Positions 35,006-45,839 of a stretch of 64,000 bases of DNA are shown piece by piece. Within the stretch, counting starts at the first letter, position 1; every line of letters starts with the position of its first letter. The position numbers and the translations under genes are program-made. Source of the DNA: DAOMNN01 sp035443825 (GTDB taxonomy: Bacteria > Pseudomonadota > Gammaproteobacteria > Burkholderiales > Rhodocyclaceae); NCBI GenBank assembly GCA_035443825.1, contig DAOMNN010000001.1, positions 24,199-88,198 on the forward strand, read 5' to 3'. The notes under the pieces are model-generated. The model had not been told where the DNA came from, ran no database searches, and was given only the letters and a program-made list of their open reading frames with translations.

Positions 35006-36487
35006 GTGCCGGCAGTGATGATGCCGGATCAGGTATTCTTCGCGTATATGTCAAGTCGGGATCAGGATCCGGTCAGCTGCGATGCGGACAGCCTTGGTGC
35101 GTTCGAAACGCGCTGGCTGGCGGAGGTCGTGCGTTTGCGCGAAGAGGCCCACGGGAGCCCGGTCGACACCGCGGCGGTTCGGGCTGCGGTCGATCGCGCG
35201 CAGGGTGTAGAGGCGCGCATCCTCGCCAGAGCATGCCAGTTGGGGGTGCATGATGGCACCCTTGGAGCGCTTCGTGCCTGGCGCGCCCGTACGCGAGTTG
35301 TCATGTGGGTACTCCTGGGATTCGCGTTAATCAGCGGATTCGGAGCTGCCCTGGCGGTGCTGGGAGACGGCAGCCGGCCTGTGAACGTCGTGTGGGCGCT
35401 GGGGGGACTTCTCGGCGTGAACCTCTTCAGTCTTGTACTGTGGTTCGGCGGCTTGTGGCTCGGCGGGGCCGACGCCGGCGGTGTTTTCGGCCGCGGATGG
35501 CTGTGGATTTCGCGACGGATTTCCTCGCTGGGCGACTCGGGTGTGCATGTGCCGCGCGCGCTGGTCGGTCTTATGGGGCGCGCCGGCCTGACGCGCTGGT
35601 GGCTGGGCGCGGTCACGCACGGATTGTGGTTGCTGGCCCTGTGTGGTGCGCTGGCCGGGCTCCTGATTGCGCTGTCCGTGCGCAGTTATGGATTCGTGTG
35701 GGAGACGACGATTCTGCCGGCGGACGCGTTCACGACACTCGTAGGCAGGCTGGGATGGCTCCCGGCATTGGCAGGCTTCGGGATTCCCGACGCTGAGACG
35801 GTACGTGCGAGCGGTTCGGCCGTCATCACACATGAGGCGGGGCGGCTGGCGTGGTCGTCATGGCTGACAGGTTGTCTTGTTGTTTACGGCGTGGTGCCGC
35901 GCGCGCTCTTGTGGGCCGGATGTCTGACCTATGTCCGTTTGGGGCGAAATCGCTTGCGACTCGACCTGGCTTTGCCCGCATATACCGCGCTGGCGGCGCG
36001 ATACGCGCCGACCAGTGACCGCATCGGCGTCACCGATGCCGCTCCCGGGGCATTGCCGTCGGCCCGCATACGCATGCCGCATCGGGTGGGAAGTCACGCC
36101 GCGGCCATCGTCGGACTGGAACTGCGAAGTGGCCTGGGCTGGCCGCCGGCGCTTGCGCCCGAGATCGAGCAGATCGGGGTCCTCGACAGTCGCGAGCAAC
36201 GCCGCCAGGCCATTGCGCGACTGGAGGCGAGCCCTCCCGCGAGATTGCTGATCGCGTGCGATGCGCGCCTTTCACCGGATCGCGGCAGTCTTGAGCTTAT
36301 CGCCGAACTGTCACGCCATGCAGGCGATTGCAGGGTCTGGCTGATCGTGCCGGCGACGCTGCGCGAGCGTGCCCGCGTGATTCACTGGCGCGATGCGCTT
36401 GTCGATGCGGGCTTCGGGGCGCGGGCGATCTTCGATGATGCCACGGCGGCCATTACGTGGCTGGAGTGCGGTGGCGATGCTGCATAG
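35006..36487 (+). CDS. DUF2868 membrane protein
   Basis: The protein has 493 residues from a GTG start at 35006; an ATG at 35018 is an alternative. It belongs to the DUF2868 family of unknown function. Four hydrophobic segments are visible, near residues 95-115 (VVMWVLLGFALISGFGAA), 125-150, 200-225 (HGLWLLALCGALAGLLIAL) and 290-312 (LTGCLVVYGVVPRALLWAG). A soluble C-terminal domain (about 350-493) ends IFDDATAAITWLECG. It overlaps the DUF3482 GTPase gene by 11 nt, and this pair is recurrent in proteobacteria. Its location upstream of a GTPase suggests a membrane partner or receptor for it. Confidence 0.82.
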   Translation: MPAVMMPDQVFFAYMSSRDQDPVSCDADSLGAFETRWLAEVVRLREEAHGSPVDTAAVRAAVDRAQGVEARILARACQLGVHDGTLGALRAWRARTRVVMWVLLGFALISGFGAALAVLGDGSRPVNVVWALGGLLGVNLFSLVLWFGGLWLGGADAGGVFGRGWLWISRRISSLGDSGVHVPRALVGLMGRAGLTRWWLGAVTHGLWLLALCGALAGLLIALSVRSYGFVWETTILPADAFTTLVGRLGWLPALAGFGIPDAETVRASGSAVITHEAGRLAWSSWLTGCLVVYGVVPRALLWAGCLTYVRLGRNRLRLDLALPAYTALAARYAPTSDRIGVTDAAPGALPSARIRMPHRVGSHAAAIVGLELRSGLGWPPALAPEIEQIGVLDSREQRRQAIARLEASPPARLLIACDARLSPDRGSLELIAELSRHAGDCRVWLIVPATLRERARVIHWRDALVDAGFGARAIFDDATAAITWLECGGDAA

Positions 36488-37889
36488 CAGGACGAATCCG
36501 GTGCGCATCGCGGTCGTTGGTCACACCAACACGGGCAAGACCTCCTTGATGCGCACCCTGACGCGCGACGCAGGATTCGGAGAAGTCTCGAGCCGCCCCA
36601 GCACCACGCGTCATGTCGAAGGTGCACGTCTCATCGTCGATGGCGAGGTGCTGGTAGAACTGTACGACACCCCCGGGATGGAAGATCCCATCGCGCTGCT
36701 GGAGATGCTCGACCGGATGGACTCGCCCGATGACGAGCGGCTGGACGGGCCGGCGCGTGTGGAGCGGTTCCTCGCAAATCCGGTCCATCGTGGGCGTTTC
36801 GAGCAGGAGGGCAAGGTTCTGAAGCAGATGCTGGCGAGTGACGCTGCGCTCTATGTGATCGATGCCCGCGATCCGGTTCTGGCCAAGCATCGTGACGAAC
36901 TCGCGATCCTGGGCAGTTGTGCGATTCCGCTCCTTCCGGTGCTGAACTTCGTGTCTTCCGTGGAATCCGGCGAAGCTGCATGGCGCGAGGCATTGTCGCG
37001 CCTCGGACTGCATGCCGTAGTGCGTTTTGATACGGTCGCGCCAGAGCGCGATGGCGAACGCAGGCTCTACGAGACTCTGGGGATGCTTGTGGGACCACAC
37101 CGTCCGCTGCTCGACAGGCTCGTTGCCGGACGCGAGCGTGAAGCGGCCGTTCGCCACACCGCTGCGATGCGACTTGTAGCGGAACTGCTGATCGACGTCG
37201 CCGCATGCCGGATCGAAGTGGTCGATGATTCTTCGACCGGCCTGGACGCCGCAGTGAACGATCTGAACGAGCGGGTCCGGCAACGCGAACAGCACTGCGT
37301 CGAGGCCTTGCTGGGCCTGTACCGTTTTCGCCCCGACGACGTCGACGCGGACCATCTGCCGCTCATCGACGGACGTTGGGAAAGCGACCTGTTCAACCCC
37401 GAGACCCTGCGCGACCTGGGCGTGAAACTGGGGACCGGGGCAGTGGCGGGGGCGGCGGCCGGAGCAGGTATCGATCTCATGGTGGGGGGAATCACGCTGG
37501 GTGCGGCTGCTGCGCTGGGTGCGCTGGCCGGCGGCGGATGGCAGGCCCTGCGGCACTTCGGCGACCGCTTTGTGGGAACGCTTACCGGAAAACACCAGTT
37601 GGCGGTGAACGATGCAATATTGCGTATTCTGGCATTGCGGCAATTGCATCTTGTCCGGGCACTGGAAGCGCGCGGGCATGCTGCGGTAGAGCCGATCGGG
37701 AAACTCGTCGCCGAATCAGGAAAGTGGCGCGAAGGCACACTGCCACGGCCCCTGCACCGGGCGCGATCGCATCGCGAATGGTCCGGACTCGACGGATCGG
37801 TTGGCGACGAAGGCGGGCGTTCCGATGCGATCGAAGCCTTGCGGCAACTGATGGAGCACGAGCCCGAGTGGGGTGCGGAACAGTCCTGA
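36477..37889 (+). CDS. Era-like GTPase with DUF3482 domain
   Basis: The start at 36477 gives 470 residues. The N-terminal G domain has the P-loop VVGHTNTGKTSLMRTL, switch-region Thr in RPSTTRHVEG and the G3 motif YDTPGMEDP. The G4 motif NKxD is not evident; LPVLNFVSSV stands in its place, so guanine specificity may be relaxed. The DUF3482 half contains a Gly/Ala-rich hydrophobic stretch near residues 320-350 (GAVAGAAAGAGIDLMVGGIT), which may insert in a membrane. It overlaps the DUF2868 gene and is probably cotranscribed and functionally linked. The function is unknown. Confidence 0.83.
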   Translation: MLHSRTNPVRIAVVGHTNTGKTSLMRTLTRDAGFGEVSSRPSTTRHVEGARLIVDGEVLVELYDTPGMEDPIALLEMLDRMDSPDDERLDGPARVERFLANPVHRGRFEQEGKVLKQMLASDAALYVIDARDPVLAKHRDELAILGSCAIPLLPVLNFVSSVESGEAAWREALSRLGLHAVVRFDTVAPERDGERRLYETLGMLVGPHRPLLDRLVAGREREAAVRHTAAMRLVAELLIDVAACRIEVVDDSSTGLDAAVNDLNERVRQREQHCVEALLGLYRFRPDDVDADHLPLIDGRWESDLFNPETLRDLGVKLGTGAVAGAAAGAGIDLMVGGITLGAAAALGALAGGGWQALRHFGDRFVGTLTGKHQLAVNDAILRILALRQLHLVRALEARGHAAVEPIGKLVAESGKWREGTLPRPLHRARSHREWSGLDGSVGDEGGRSDAIEALRQLMEHEPEWGAEQS

Positions 37890-37931
37890 ACGGCCACGTC
37901 CGTCGCAGGGTGGCTGTGCCGGGCGATTGAT

Positions 37932-38399
37932 TCACGCAGTCGCGGTCGGGGTGAACTGGAAGTTCTTGCTCAGCGAAGACTCGAAGGCCCATCCCGCTGG
38001 TGTGGCGAGCGTCCCGGCACAAAGCGTATGTTCGTCGGTCGTGATCGAGTCTGAATCATCCAGCCAGCAGGCGCTCACGTGATTTCCGGCGTTGTCGCAC
38101 GGAATGTGTCCGTAGGCCAGCCAGGTGCACACCGTCGTCGGGCCATGCTGTTGATCGACCACGGCAAAGTCCATCGCAGCGCCGCTGTCGTCCAGGAAGG
38201 TGAGTCCGAGTGCCTGAAGCTTGTCCGCGAACGAAGCCGTTTCCTCGGGCGAAAGAAAGCCGATGCGGCAGATGCGGTCGTCCTCGCAGAACGTGCGGTT
38301 CGGAAGCTCGCTTCGAAAGCGGGTCATGCCACCGGGGATCCGGTGTGAAATTGCATCCTTGCGAACGATTACGGAGATGGCTTCGACCAGCACGGCCAT
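37932..38399 (-). CDS. Hypothetical protein
   Basis: This is a 155-residue acidic protein with no signal peptide or membrane helix. Five Cys are scattered (FCEDDRICRIGF, TVCTWLAYGH, SACWLDD, TLCAGTL). The sequence opens VLVEAISVIVRKDAI and contains PEETASFADKLQALGLTFLDD, which looks like a genuine folded alpha/beta protein. It is convergent with the DUF3482 gene and ends 43 nt before the assembly gap begins upstream. I do not recognise the family. Confidence 0.65.
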   Translation of the reverse strand: MAVLVEAISVIVRKDAISHRIPGGMTRFRSELPNRTFCEDDRICRIGFLSPEETASFADKLQALGLTFLDDSGAAMDFAVVDQQHGPTTVCTWLAYGHIPCDNAGNHVSACWLDDSDSITTDEHTLCAGTLATPAGWAFESSLSKNFQFTPTATA

Positions 38400-38442
38400 G
38401 TGTCGCCTCGTGCGGTGGTGATTTCGATGTCGAATGATAACC

Positions 38443-38542
38443 NNNNNNNNNNNNNNNNNNNNNNNNNNNNNNNNNNNNNNNNNNNNNNNNNNNNNNNNNN
38501 NNNNNNNNNNNNNNNNNNNNNNNNNNNNNNNNNNNNNNNNNN
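38443..38542. other. Assembly gap (100 N)
   Basis: Exactly 100 N bases replace sequence here. A round 100 usually denotes a scaffold gap of unknown true length. It cuts the 3' end of the thioredoxin-like gene and hides whatever lies between it and the hypothetical gene. Confidence 0.99.
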
Positions 38543-39030
38543 ACCTCGGCGAATCGGGTGCGGCCGTCGCGATCGATGATCAGCATGGTGGGAACGCCCT
38601 TGATGCCCAGATCCGCCGCGATGCGGCCATGCTCATCGACCGCGGTATCCCATCGGAGACCGCGCTCCTGCAGGTGCTTGCCTACGGTCGCCGGGTCCCC
38701 CGACTGCATTGCCACGGTCAGCACCGGCCAGTCGCGACTCAGTGCGTCGATGCTGCCTTCGACGGTTCGACAGATCGGGCACCAGTCGGCCCAGAAGTAC
38801 AAGGCGACCGCCGAGTCGGGATGGCGCGCACGCCACTCGTCAAGTGTCACGTAATGGCCGTCGAGCATCAGAAGATGAAAGTTGGGTACGGGACCATCCG
38901 GGACGTCGCGCGTGCGCCATGCCTGGACCGCGAGCACCACGACAAGGATGAGGCAGATATCCACGGTCCAGCGCAGCCAGCGTCGGCGCCTGGCGGGCGG
39001 GTGATGCGGCGGGTTCGGATTCTCGGGCAT
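38543..39030 (-). CDS. Membrane-anchored thioredoxin-like protein, 3' end lost in gap (ScsD/TlpA family)
   Basis: About 163 residues are visible from the ATG at 39030 to the gap. After a basic Pro/Arg-rich N-terminus comes one signal-anchor helix (VDICLILVVVLAVQAW), which places the domain in the periplasm. The thioredoxin fold includes YFWADWCPICRTVEGS with active site CPIC, and the cis-Pro loop GIKGVPTMLIID. ScsD-type protein disulfide oxidoreductases have about 168 residues, so only the last few are missing. It probably handles periplasmic disulfides. Confidence 0.85.
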
Positions 39031-39143
39031 GCTCTCCGGTGCGTTCGTCGCCGGTAAGGGATTCTGGTCCAGCGGATGGCGCTCGCCGGCACGTGACCTG
39101 CGATCGGACCGGGGGTGGCCGCGAATCGTTCCCGGACAGGAGG

Positions 39144-39179
39144 CTGATCGACGGGGGTGTCGCTCGTCCCGTCGATCAG
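39144..39179 (-). terminator. Long hairpin behind lpdA
   Basis: A perfect 12-bp inverted repeat (CTGATCGACGGG and its complement) with a 12-nt loop begins 11 nt after the lpdA stop. No T-tract follows, so it is either a terminator of low U-dependence or a 3' mRNA stabiliser for the pyruvate dehydrogenase operon. Confidence 0.55.
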
Positions 39180-39189
39180 GACACGAAGC

Positions 39190-40971
39190 TCAGCGCTTGC
39201 GGCTCGGGGGCAGGTCGGTGCAACTGCCGTGGGCGACCTCCGCGGCCAATCCGACCGTCTCACCCAGCGTCGGATGAGGGTGGATGGTCTTGCCGATATC
39301 CACCGCATCCGCCCCCATCTCGATGGCGAGGCACACTTCGCTGATCATGTCGCCGGCCGAGGGACCGACGATGGTGCCCCCGATCACACGGTGTGTTTCG
39401 GCGTCGAAGATCAGCTTGGTGAATCCGTATTCGGCGCCGTTGGCGATTGCCCTTCCACTGGCGGCCCAAGGGAACCTGGCGACCTCGATCCTGCGCCTTT
39501 CGGCCTTGGCCTGCGCCTCGGTATAGCCCACCCACGCTACTTCCGGGTCGGTGTAGGCGACGCCGGGGATCACGGTGGCGTCGAACGCGGACTTCTGTCC
39601 GGCAGCGACCTCGGCGGCGACGTGGCCTTCGTGCACGGCCTTGTGCGCGAGCATCGGCTGTCCGACGATATCGCCGATTGCGAAGATGTGGGGCACATTG
39701 GTGCGCATCTGGGCATCGACCGGGATGAATCCACGTTCACCCACGATGACGCCGGCCTTGTCGGCGCCGATCTTGTTGCCGTTGGGTGCGCGTCCCGCGG
39801 ACTGCAGGATCATGTCATAGCGCTGCGCGCCCTCCGGGGCGTTATCGCCTTCGAAGCCGACGTACAGGCCGTCGTCCTTCGCCTCGACCGAGACGGTCCG
39901 GGTCTTGAGCATGATCCGGTCGAAACGATGGGCATTCTGCTTGTCCCACACCTTGACCGCATCGCGGTCAGGGCCCTGCATCAGGCCATCCAGCATTTCG
40001 ACGACATCCACACGCGCCCCGAGCGAGGAGTATACCGTGGCCATTTCCAACCCGATGATGCCCCCGCCGATGACCAGCATCTTGTGCGGAATCTGGCGTA
40101 GTTCGAGTGCGCCGGTCGAGTCCACGATTCGTTCGTCTCGGGGGATGAAGGGCAGATGCACGGCAGCCGAACCGGCAGCGATGATGCACTGCTTGAAACG
40201 GACGACCTGTTTGGCACCGCTCTTGTCCTGGCCGTCGCCGGTCGTTGCTTCGATCTCCAGGTGGTGGGGGTCGAGAAAGTGTCCGTAGCCGCGCAGGACG
40301 TCCACCTTGCGTGCCTTGGCCATGCCGGCGAGTCCGCCAGTGAGCTTGCCGACCACCTTTTCCTTGTGCGTGCGCAACGCGTCGATGTCGATCGCGGGGG
40401 GGGCGAAACTGATGCCCGTGGCGCTCATGTGCGCCGCTTCGTCCATCACGGCCGCGACATGGAGCAGGGCCTTGGACGGGATGCAGCCAACGTTCAGGCA
40501 TACCCCGCCGAGGGAGGCGTAACGTTCGATGATGGCGGTCTTCAGGCCCAGATCGGCCGCGCGGAAGGCGGCCGAATAGCCGCCTGGTCCTGCACCGAGA
40601 ACCACCAGGTCGTATGCCGCATCCGCGCTGCCGGTGTGGCTGGCGGCGACGGGGGCAGGGACGGCGCCTGGTGCCGCCGTAGGAGCGGCGTCAGCCGCGA
40701 ATGGCGCGGGGATCGCGGCTGACGCCGCTCCTGCACCGGATTCAAGCTTGAGCAGCACCGTGCCTTCACCGACCTTGTCGCCGACTTGCACCAGCACTTC
40801 CCGGACCACGCCTGCGGCGCTGGACGGAACGTCCATGGTTGACTTGTCCGACTCGAGGGTGCAGATCGCGTCATCGACCTTGATGCTGTCACCCGGTTTC
40901 ACGAACAGTTCGATCACCGGCACTTCGGAAAAATCGCCGATATCGGGAACCTTGACTTCTACGAGGCTCAT
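39190..40971 (-). CDS. lpdA: Dihydrolipoyl dehydrogenase (E3) with N-terminal lipoyl domain
   Basis: E3 reoxidises dihydrolipoamide in the pyruvate dehydrogenase complex, passing electrons through FAD to NAD+. The 593-residue protein begins with a lipoyl domain (about 1-78) whose lysine lies in ESDKSTMDVPSS. An Ala/Pro linker follows, part of which is a translated palindromic repeat, then the core enzyme: FAD motif LVVLGAGPGGYSAAFRA, redox disulfide GGVCLNVGCIPSKALLH, NAD motif LVIGGGIIGLEMATVYSSL and the catalytic HPHPTLGE. An E3-linked lipoyl domain is typical of betaproteobacterial complexes. It lies 10 nt after aceF. Confidence 0.96.
   Translation of the reverse strand: MSLVEVKVPDIGDFSEVPVIELFVKPGDSIKVDDAICTLESDKSTMDVPSSAAGVVREVLVQVGDKVGEGTVLLKLESGAGAASAAIPAPFAADAAPTAAPGAVPAPVAASHTGSADAAYDLVVLGAGPGGYSAAFRAADLGLKTAIIERYASLGGVCLNVGCIPSKALLHVAAVMDEAAHMSATGISFAPPAIDIDALRTHKEKVVGKLTGGLAGMAKARKVDVLRGYGHFLDPHHLEIEATTGDGQDKSGAKQVVRFKQCIIAAGSAAVHLPFIPRDERIVDSTGALELRQIPHKMLVIGGGIIGLEMATVYSSLGARVDVVEMLDGLMQGPDRDAVKVWDKQNAHRFDRIMLKTRTVSVEAKDDGLYVGFEGDNAPEGAQRYDMILQSAGRAPNGNKIGADKAGVIVGERGFIPVDAQMRTNVPHIFAIGDIVGQPMLAHKAVHEGHVAAEVAAGQKSAFDATVIPGVAYTDPEVAWVGYTEAQAKAERRRIEVARFPWAASGRAIANGAEYGFTKLIFDAETHRVIGGTIVGPSAGDMISEVCLAIEMGADAVDIGKTIHPHPTLGETVGLAAEVAHGSCTDLPPSRKR
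40680..40734. repeat. REPIN-like palindrome inside the lpdA linker
   Basis: GTAGGAGCGGCGTCAGCCGC and its near-perfect inverted copy flank a short centre, over about 55 bp. The same repeat unit occurs in aceF at 42410-42485. It is translated as roughly residues 80-98 of LpdA (GAASAAIPAPFAADAAP), which is an Ala/Pro-rich flexible linker. The unit resembles the REP family known from Pseudomonas and relatives. Confidence 0.85.
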
Positions 40972-40981
40972 GGCGATCTCC

Positions 40982-42745
40982 TTAGAGCATGACGCGACGG
41001 AAGTCGCTCAGCAGTTGTGCGAGATAGACGTTGAACCGTGTCGCGAGCGCGCCGTCGATGACGCGGTGGTCCGCGGTCAGGGACATCGGCAGGATCAGCC
41101 GCGGCACGAACGCCTTGCCGTCCCACACCGGTTTGGTCGCCGACTTGTTCACCCCGAGGATGGCGACTTCGGGTGCATTGACGATGGGCGCGAAGTAGGT
41201 GCCGCCGATCCCGCCCAAGGAGCTGATGGTGAAGCACGCGCCGGACATGTCGGCCGGACCCAGCTTGCCGTCGCGCGCCTTCTTGGCCAGTGCGCCGGTT
41301 TCCGCAGCGATCTCGAACACGCTCTTCCTGTCCGCATCCTTGACCACCGGTACCACCAGGCCGTTCGGGGTGTCGGCAGCAAAGGCGATGTTGAAGTACT
41401 TCTTGTAGACCAGATTGTCGCCGTCGAGGCTGGTGTTGAACTCCGGAAACTCCTGCAGCGCGCGCACCGAGGCCTTGATGATGAAGGCGAGCATGGTGAG
41501 TTTCTTGCCGGATTTCTCGTGCTCCTTGTTCATTTGCACGCGAAAGGCTTCGAGGTCGGTGATGTCGGCGTCTTCGTGGTAGGTCACGGCCGGGATCATC
41601 ACCCAGTTGCGTGCAAGGTTCTGGCCTGAAATCTTCTTGATGCGCGACAAGGGTTTGACCTCGATCTCGCCGAACTTGGCGAAATCGACCTTCGGCCACG
41701 GCAGCAGATCCAGCCCGCCACCGAGGCTCGTGCCCGCGGCGCCGGTCGGTGTCCGTCCCGGAACGATGCCGGAACTCATGGCCCCCTTGATGAAGGCGGT
41801 GACATCTTCCTTCAGGATGCGGTTCTTCGGTCCGCTCGCCTTGACCTGGGCGAGGTCCACGCCCAGTTCGCGGGCGAAGGCGCGTACCGACGGGCTGGCG
41901 TGCAACTTGCCGCCGATTTTGATCGGGGTCGGGGCGGCCATAGGTGCTTGAGTAGCTGGTGGTTTTGCTCCTCCCCCTTCAAGGGGGGCGGAGCTGGGGT
42001 CTCGGCGAGCATCGCTAGCCGCCAGCGGAGCGGCGGAGCGAAGCGGAGACTCCTGGCTGGGAGGGGGATGGGTTTTACCGGATGCCGGTTGAGACCCATC
42101 CCCGCCCTGTCCCTCCCCTTGAAGGGGAGGGGACTCTGCTCCAGCGGTTTCCACCTTGATCAGTACACTGCCTTCGGCGACCTTGTCGCCGACGTTGACG
42201 AGCACCTCCTTGACGACGCCGGCGTGCGAGGACGGGACGTCCATGGTGGCCTTGTCGGACTCGAGCGTGGCGATCGCGTCATCGACCTTGATCGTGTCGC
42301 CGGGTTTGACGAAAAGTTCGATGACCGGCACGTCGGAGAAGTCGCCGATGTCGGGAACGGTCACTTCGACGATGCCGCCGGGGGTGGACGCAGGGACGCT
42401 GGATTCCGTTGTGGGAGCGGCGTCAGCCGCGAAATCGGCTTTAGCGCCTGCCGTGAGGTCTTTCGCGGCTGACGCCGCTCCTACAGGTGCGGCCTGTGCA
42501 GCGTCAGCCGCCTCGACACGGATCAGCAGGCTGCCTTCGGCGACCTTGTCGCCCACGGCGACCAGCACTTCCTTGACCACGCCGGCGTGCGAGGACGGGA
42601 CGTCCATGGTCGCCTTGTCGGACTCGAGCGTTGCGATCGCGTCATCCACCTTGATCGTGTCGCCGGGTTTGACGAACAGTTCGATGACCGGTACGTCGGC
42701 GAAGTCGCCAATGTCCGGTACCTTCACTTCGATGAGTTGACTCAT
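40982..42745 (-). CDS. aceF: Dihydrolipoamide acetyltransferase (E2 of pyruvate dehydrogenase)
   Basis: The ATG at 42745 follows AAGGAG and gives 587 residues. Two nearly identical lipoyl domains (about 1-80 and 118-200), each with ESDKATMDVPSSHAG, are followed by a peripheral subunit-binding domain (ASPSVRAFARELGVDLAQVK, about residue 280) and the catalytic core. The core contains HRVIDGALATRFNVYL, where His and Asp form the acetyltransferase site. The linkers between domains are coded by palindromic repeats at 42410-42485 and 41968-42132. It transfers acetyl groups from E1-lipoamide to CoA. Confidence 0.96.
   Translation of the reverse strand: MSQLIEVKVPDIGDFADVPVIELFVKPGDTIKVDDAIATLESDKATMDVPSSHAGVVKEVLVAVGDKVAEGSLLIRVEAADAAQAAPVGAASAAKDLTAGAKADFAADAAPTTESSVPASTPGGIVEVTVPDIGDFSDVPVIELFVKPGDTIKVDDAIATLESDKATMDVPSSHAGVVKEVLVNVGDKVAEGSVLIKVETAGAESPPLQGEGQGGDGSQPASGKTHPPPSQESPLRSAAPLAASDARRDPSSAPLEGGGAKPPATQAPMAAPTPIKIGGKLHASPSVRAFARELGVDLAQVKASGPKNRILKEDVTAFIKGAMSSGIVPGRTPTGAAGTSLGGGLDLLPWPKVDFAKFGEIEVKPLSRIKKISGQNLARNWVMIPAVTYHEDADITDLEAFRVQMNKEHEKSGKKLTMLAFIIKASVRALQEFPEFNTSLDGDNLVYKKYFNIAFAADTPNGLVVPVVKDADRKSVFEIAAETGALAKKARDGKLGPADMSGACFTISSLGGIGGTYFAPIVNAPEVAILGVNKSATKPVWDGKAFVPRLILPMSLTADHRVIDGALATRFNVYLAQLLSDFRRVML
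41968..42132. repeat. Palindromic repeat element inside the aceF linker
   Basis: The element is bounded by CTCCCCCTTCAAGGGGGG at one end and CCTCCCCTTGAAGGGGAGG at the other, about 165 bp. It is translated in frame as about residues 205-260 (SPPLQGEGQGGDG ... SSAPLEGGGAKPP). Peptides of the SPPLQGEG type are familiar products of dispersed intergenic repeats in proteobacteria. Here the repeat sits between the second lipoyl domain and the subunit-binding domain. Confidence 0.75.
42410..42485. repeat. REPIN-like palindrome inside the aceF linker
   Basis: TGTGGGAGCGGCGTCAGCCG and its inverted copy (ending GACGCCGCTCCTACA) flank a centre of about 30 bp. It codes residues about 87-112 of AceF (APVGAASAAKDLTAGAKADF), the linker between lipoyl domains 1 and 2. 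The repeat unit is shared with lpdA at 40680-40734. Confidence 0.85.
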
Positions 42746-42765
42746 GTTGTGATCTCCTTCGGCGC

Positions 42766-45438
<2,673 letters not shown>

Positions 45439-45839
45439 GGTTTGTCTCCTCATGACTTGCCGTTAGCGAAGCCCCCGGGTGCGGGGCGGGCGTTCTCGTG
45501 GAACACACGATAGCGGACCGGCCGTTCGGCGGGTCTCGTTTCGTAATATAAAACGTTATTCCGTTTAGTGCAATAAGTGCGTCCTGAAGTCGGCGTTCCC
45601 TTCACTACTGTGGTGTGTTGAACCGAAAGGTTCGAAAAGCCGACGTGATTCGTACGCATTCAAGCGTGGTGCCGCGCGGTGGCAGCGTCGCGAGCGGTTC
45701 GCGACGGCATCCATGCGACAAGGGGCCGATCGCGGCCCGAGGGAGGATGGGGCAGAGGCCACGACCGGCAGCAAAGCGAAATGTCGTGGGTCTGAGGGTG
45801 TGCACGGCGATGGCGCCCGGTCGAGCGATGTCAGGAGCG
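45439..45839. other. Intergenic region between aceE and the binding-protein gene
   Basis: About 400 bp carry no gene I can support. The aceE promoter lies at 45545-45573. Two short hairpins are visible: GAACC-GAAA-GGTTC at 45620-45633 and GTCGCGA-N5-TCGCGAC at 45687-45705, neither followed by a T-run. Short open frames here look like chance products of high GC. Confidence 0.7.
45545..45573 (-). promoter_or_regulatory. Sigma-70 promoter of the aceE-aceF-lpdA operon
   Basis: On the minus strand, TTGCAC and TATATT are separated by 17 bp, a strong housekeeping promoter. Transcription would start near 45538, leaving a leader of about 100 nt. The spacer contains AAACG-N6-CGTTT, a symmetrical element overlapping the -10 edge, which could be an operator. 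Confidence 0.7.

Noticed and set aside
38056..38542. Continuous 324-codon frame running from the thioredoxin-like gene through the N run
   Set aside because: The part beyond the gap is translated in a frame antisense-like and low in meaning, overlapping the real hypothetical gene. The join exists only because N codons are read as open.
45687..45705. GTCGCGA-N5-TCGCGAC hairpin as terminator of the binding protein gene
   Set aside because: It is more than 130 nt past the stop and lacks a T-tract.
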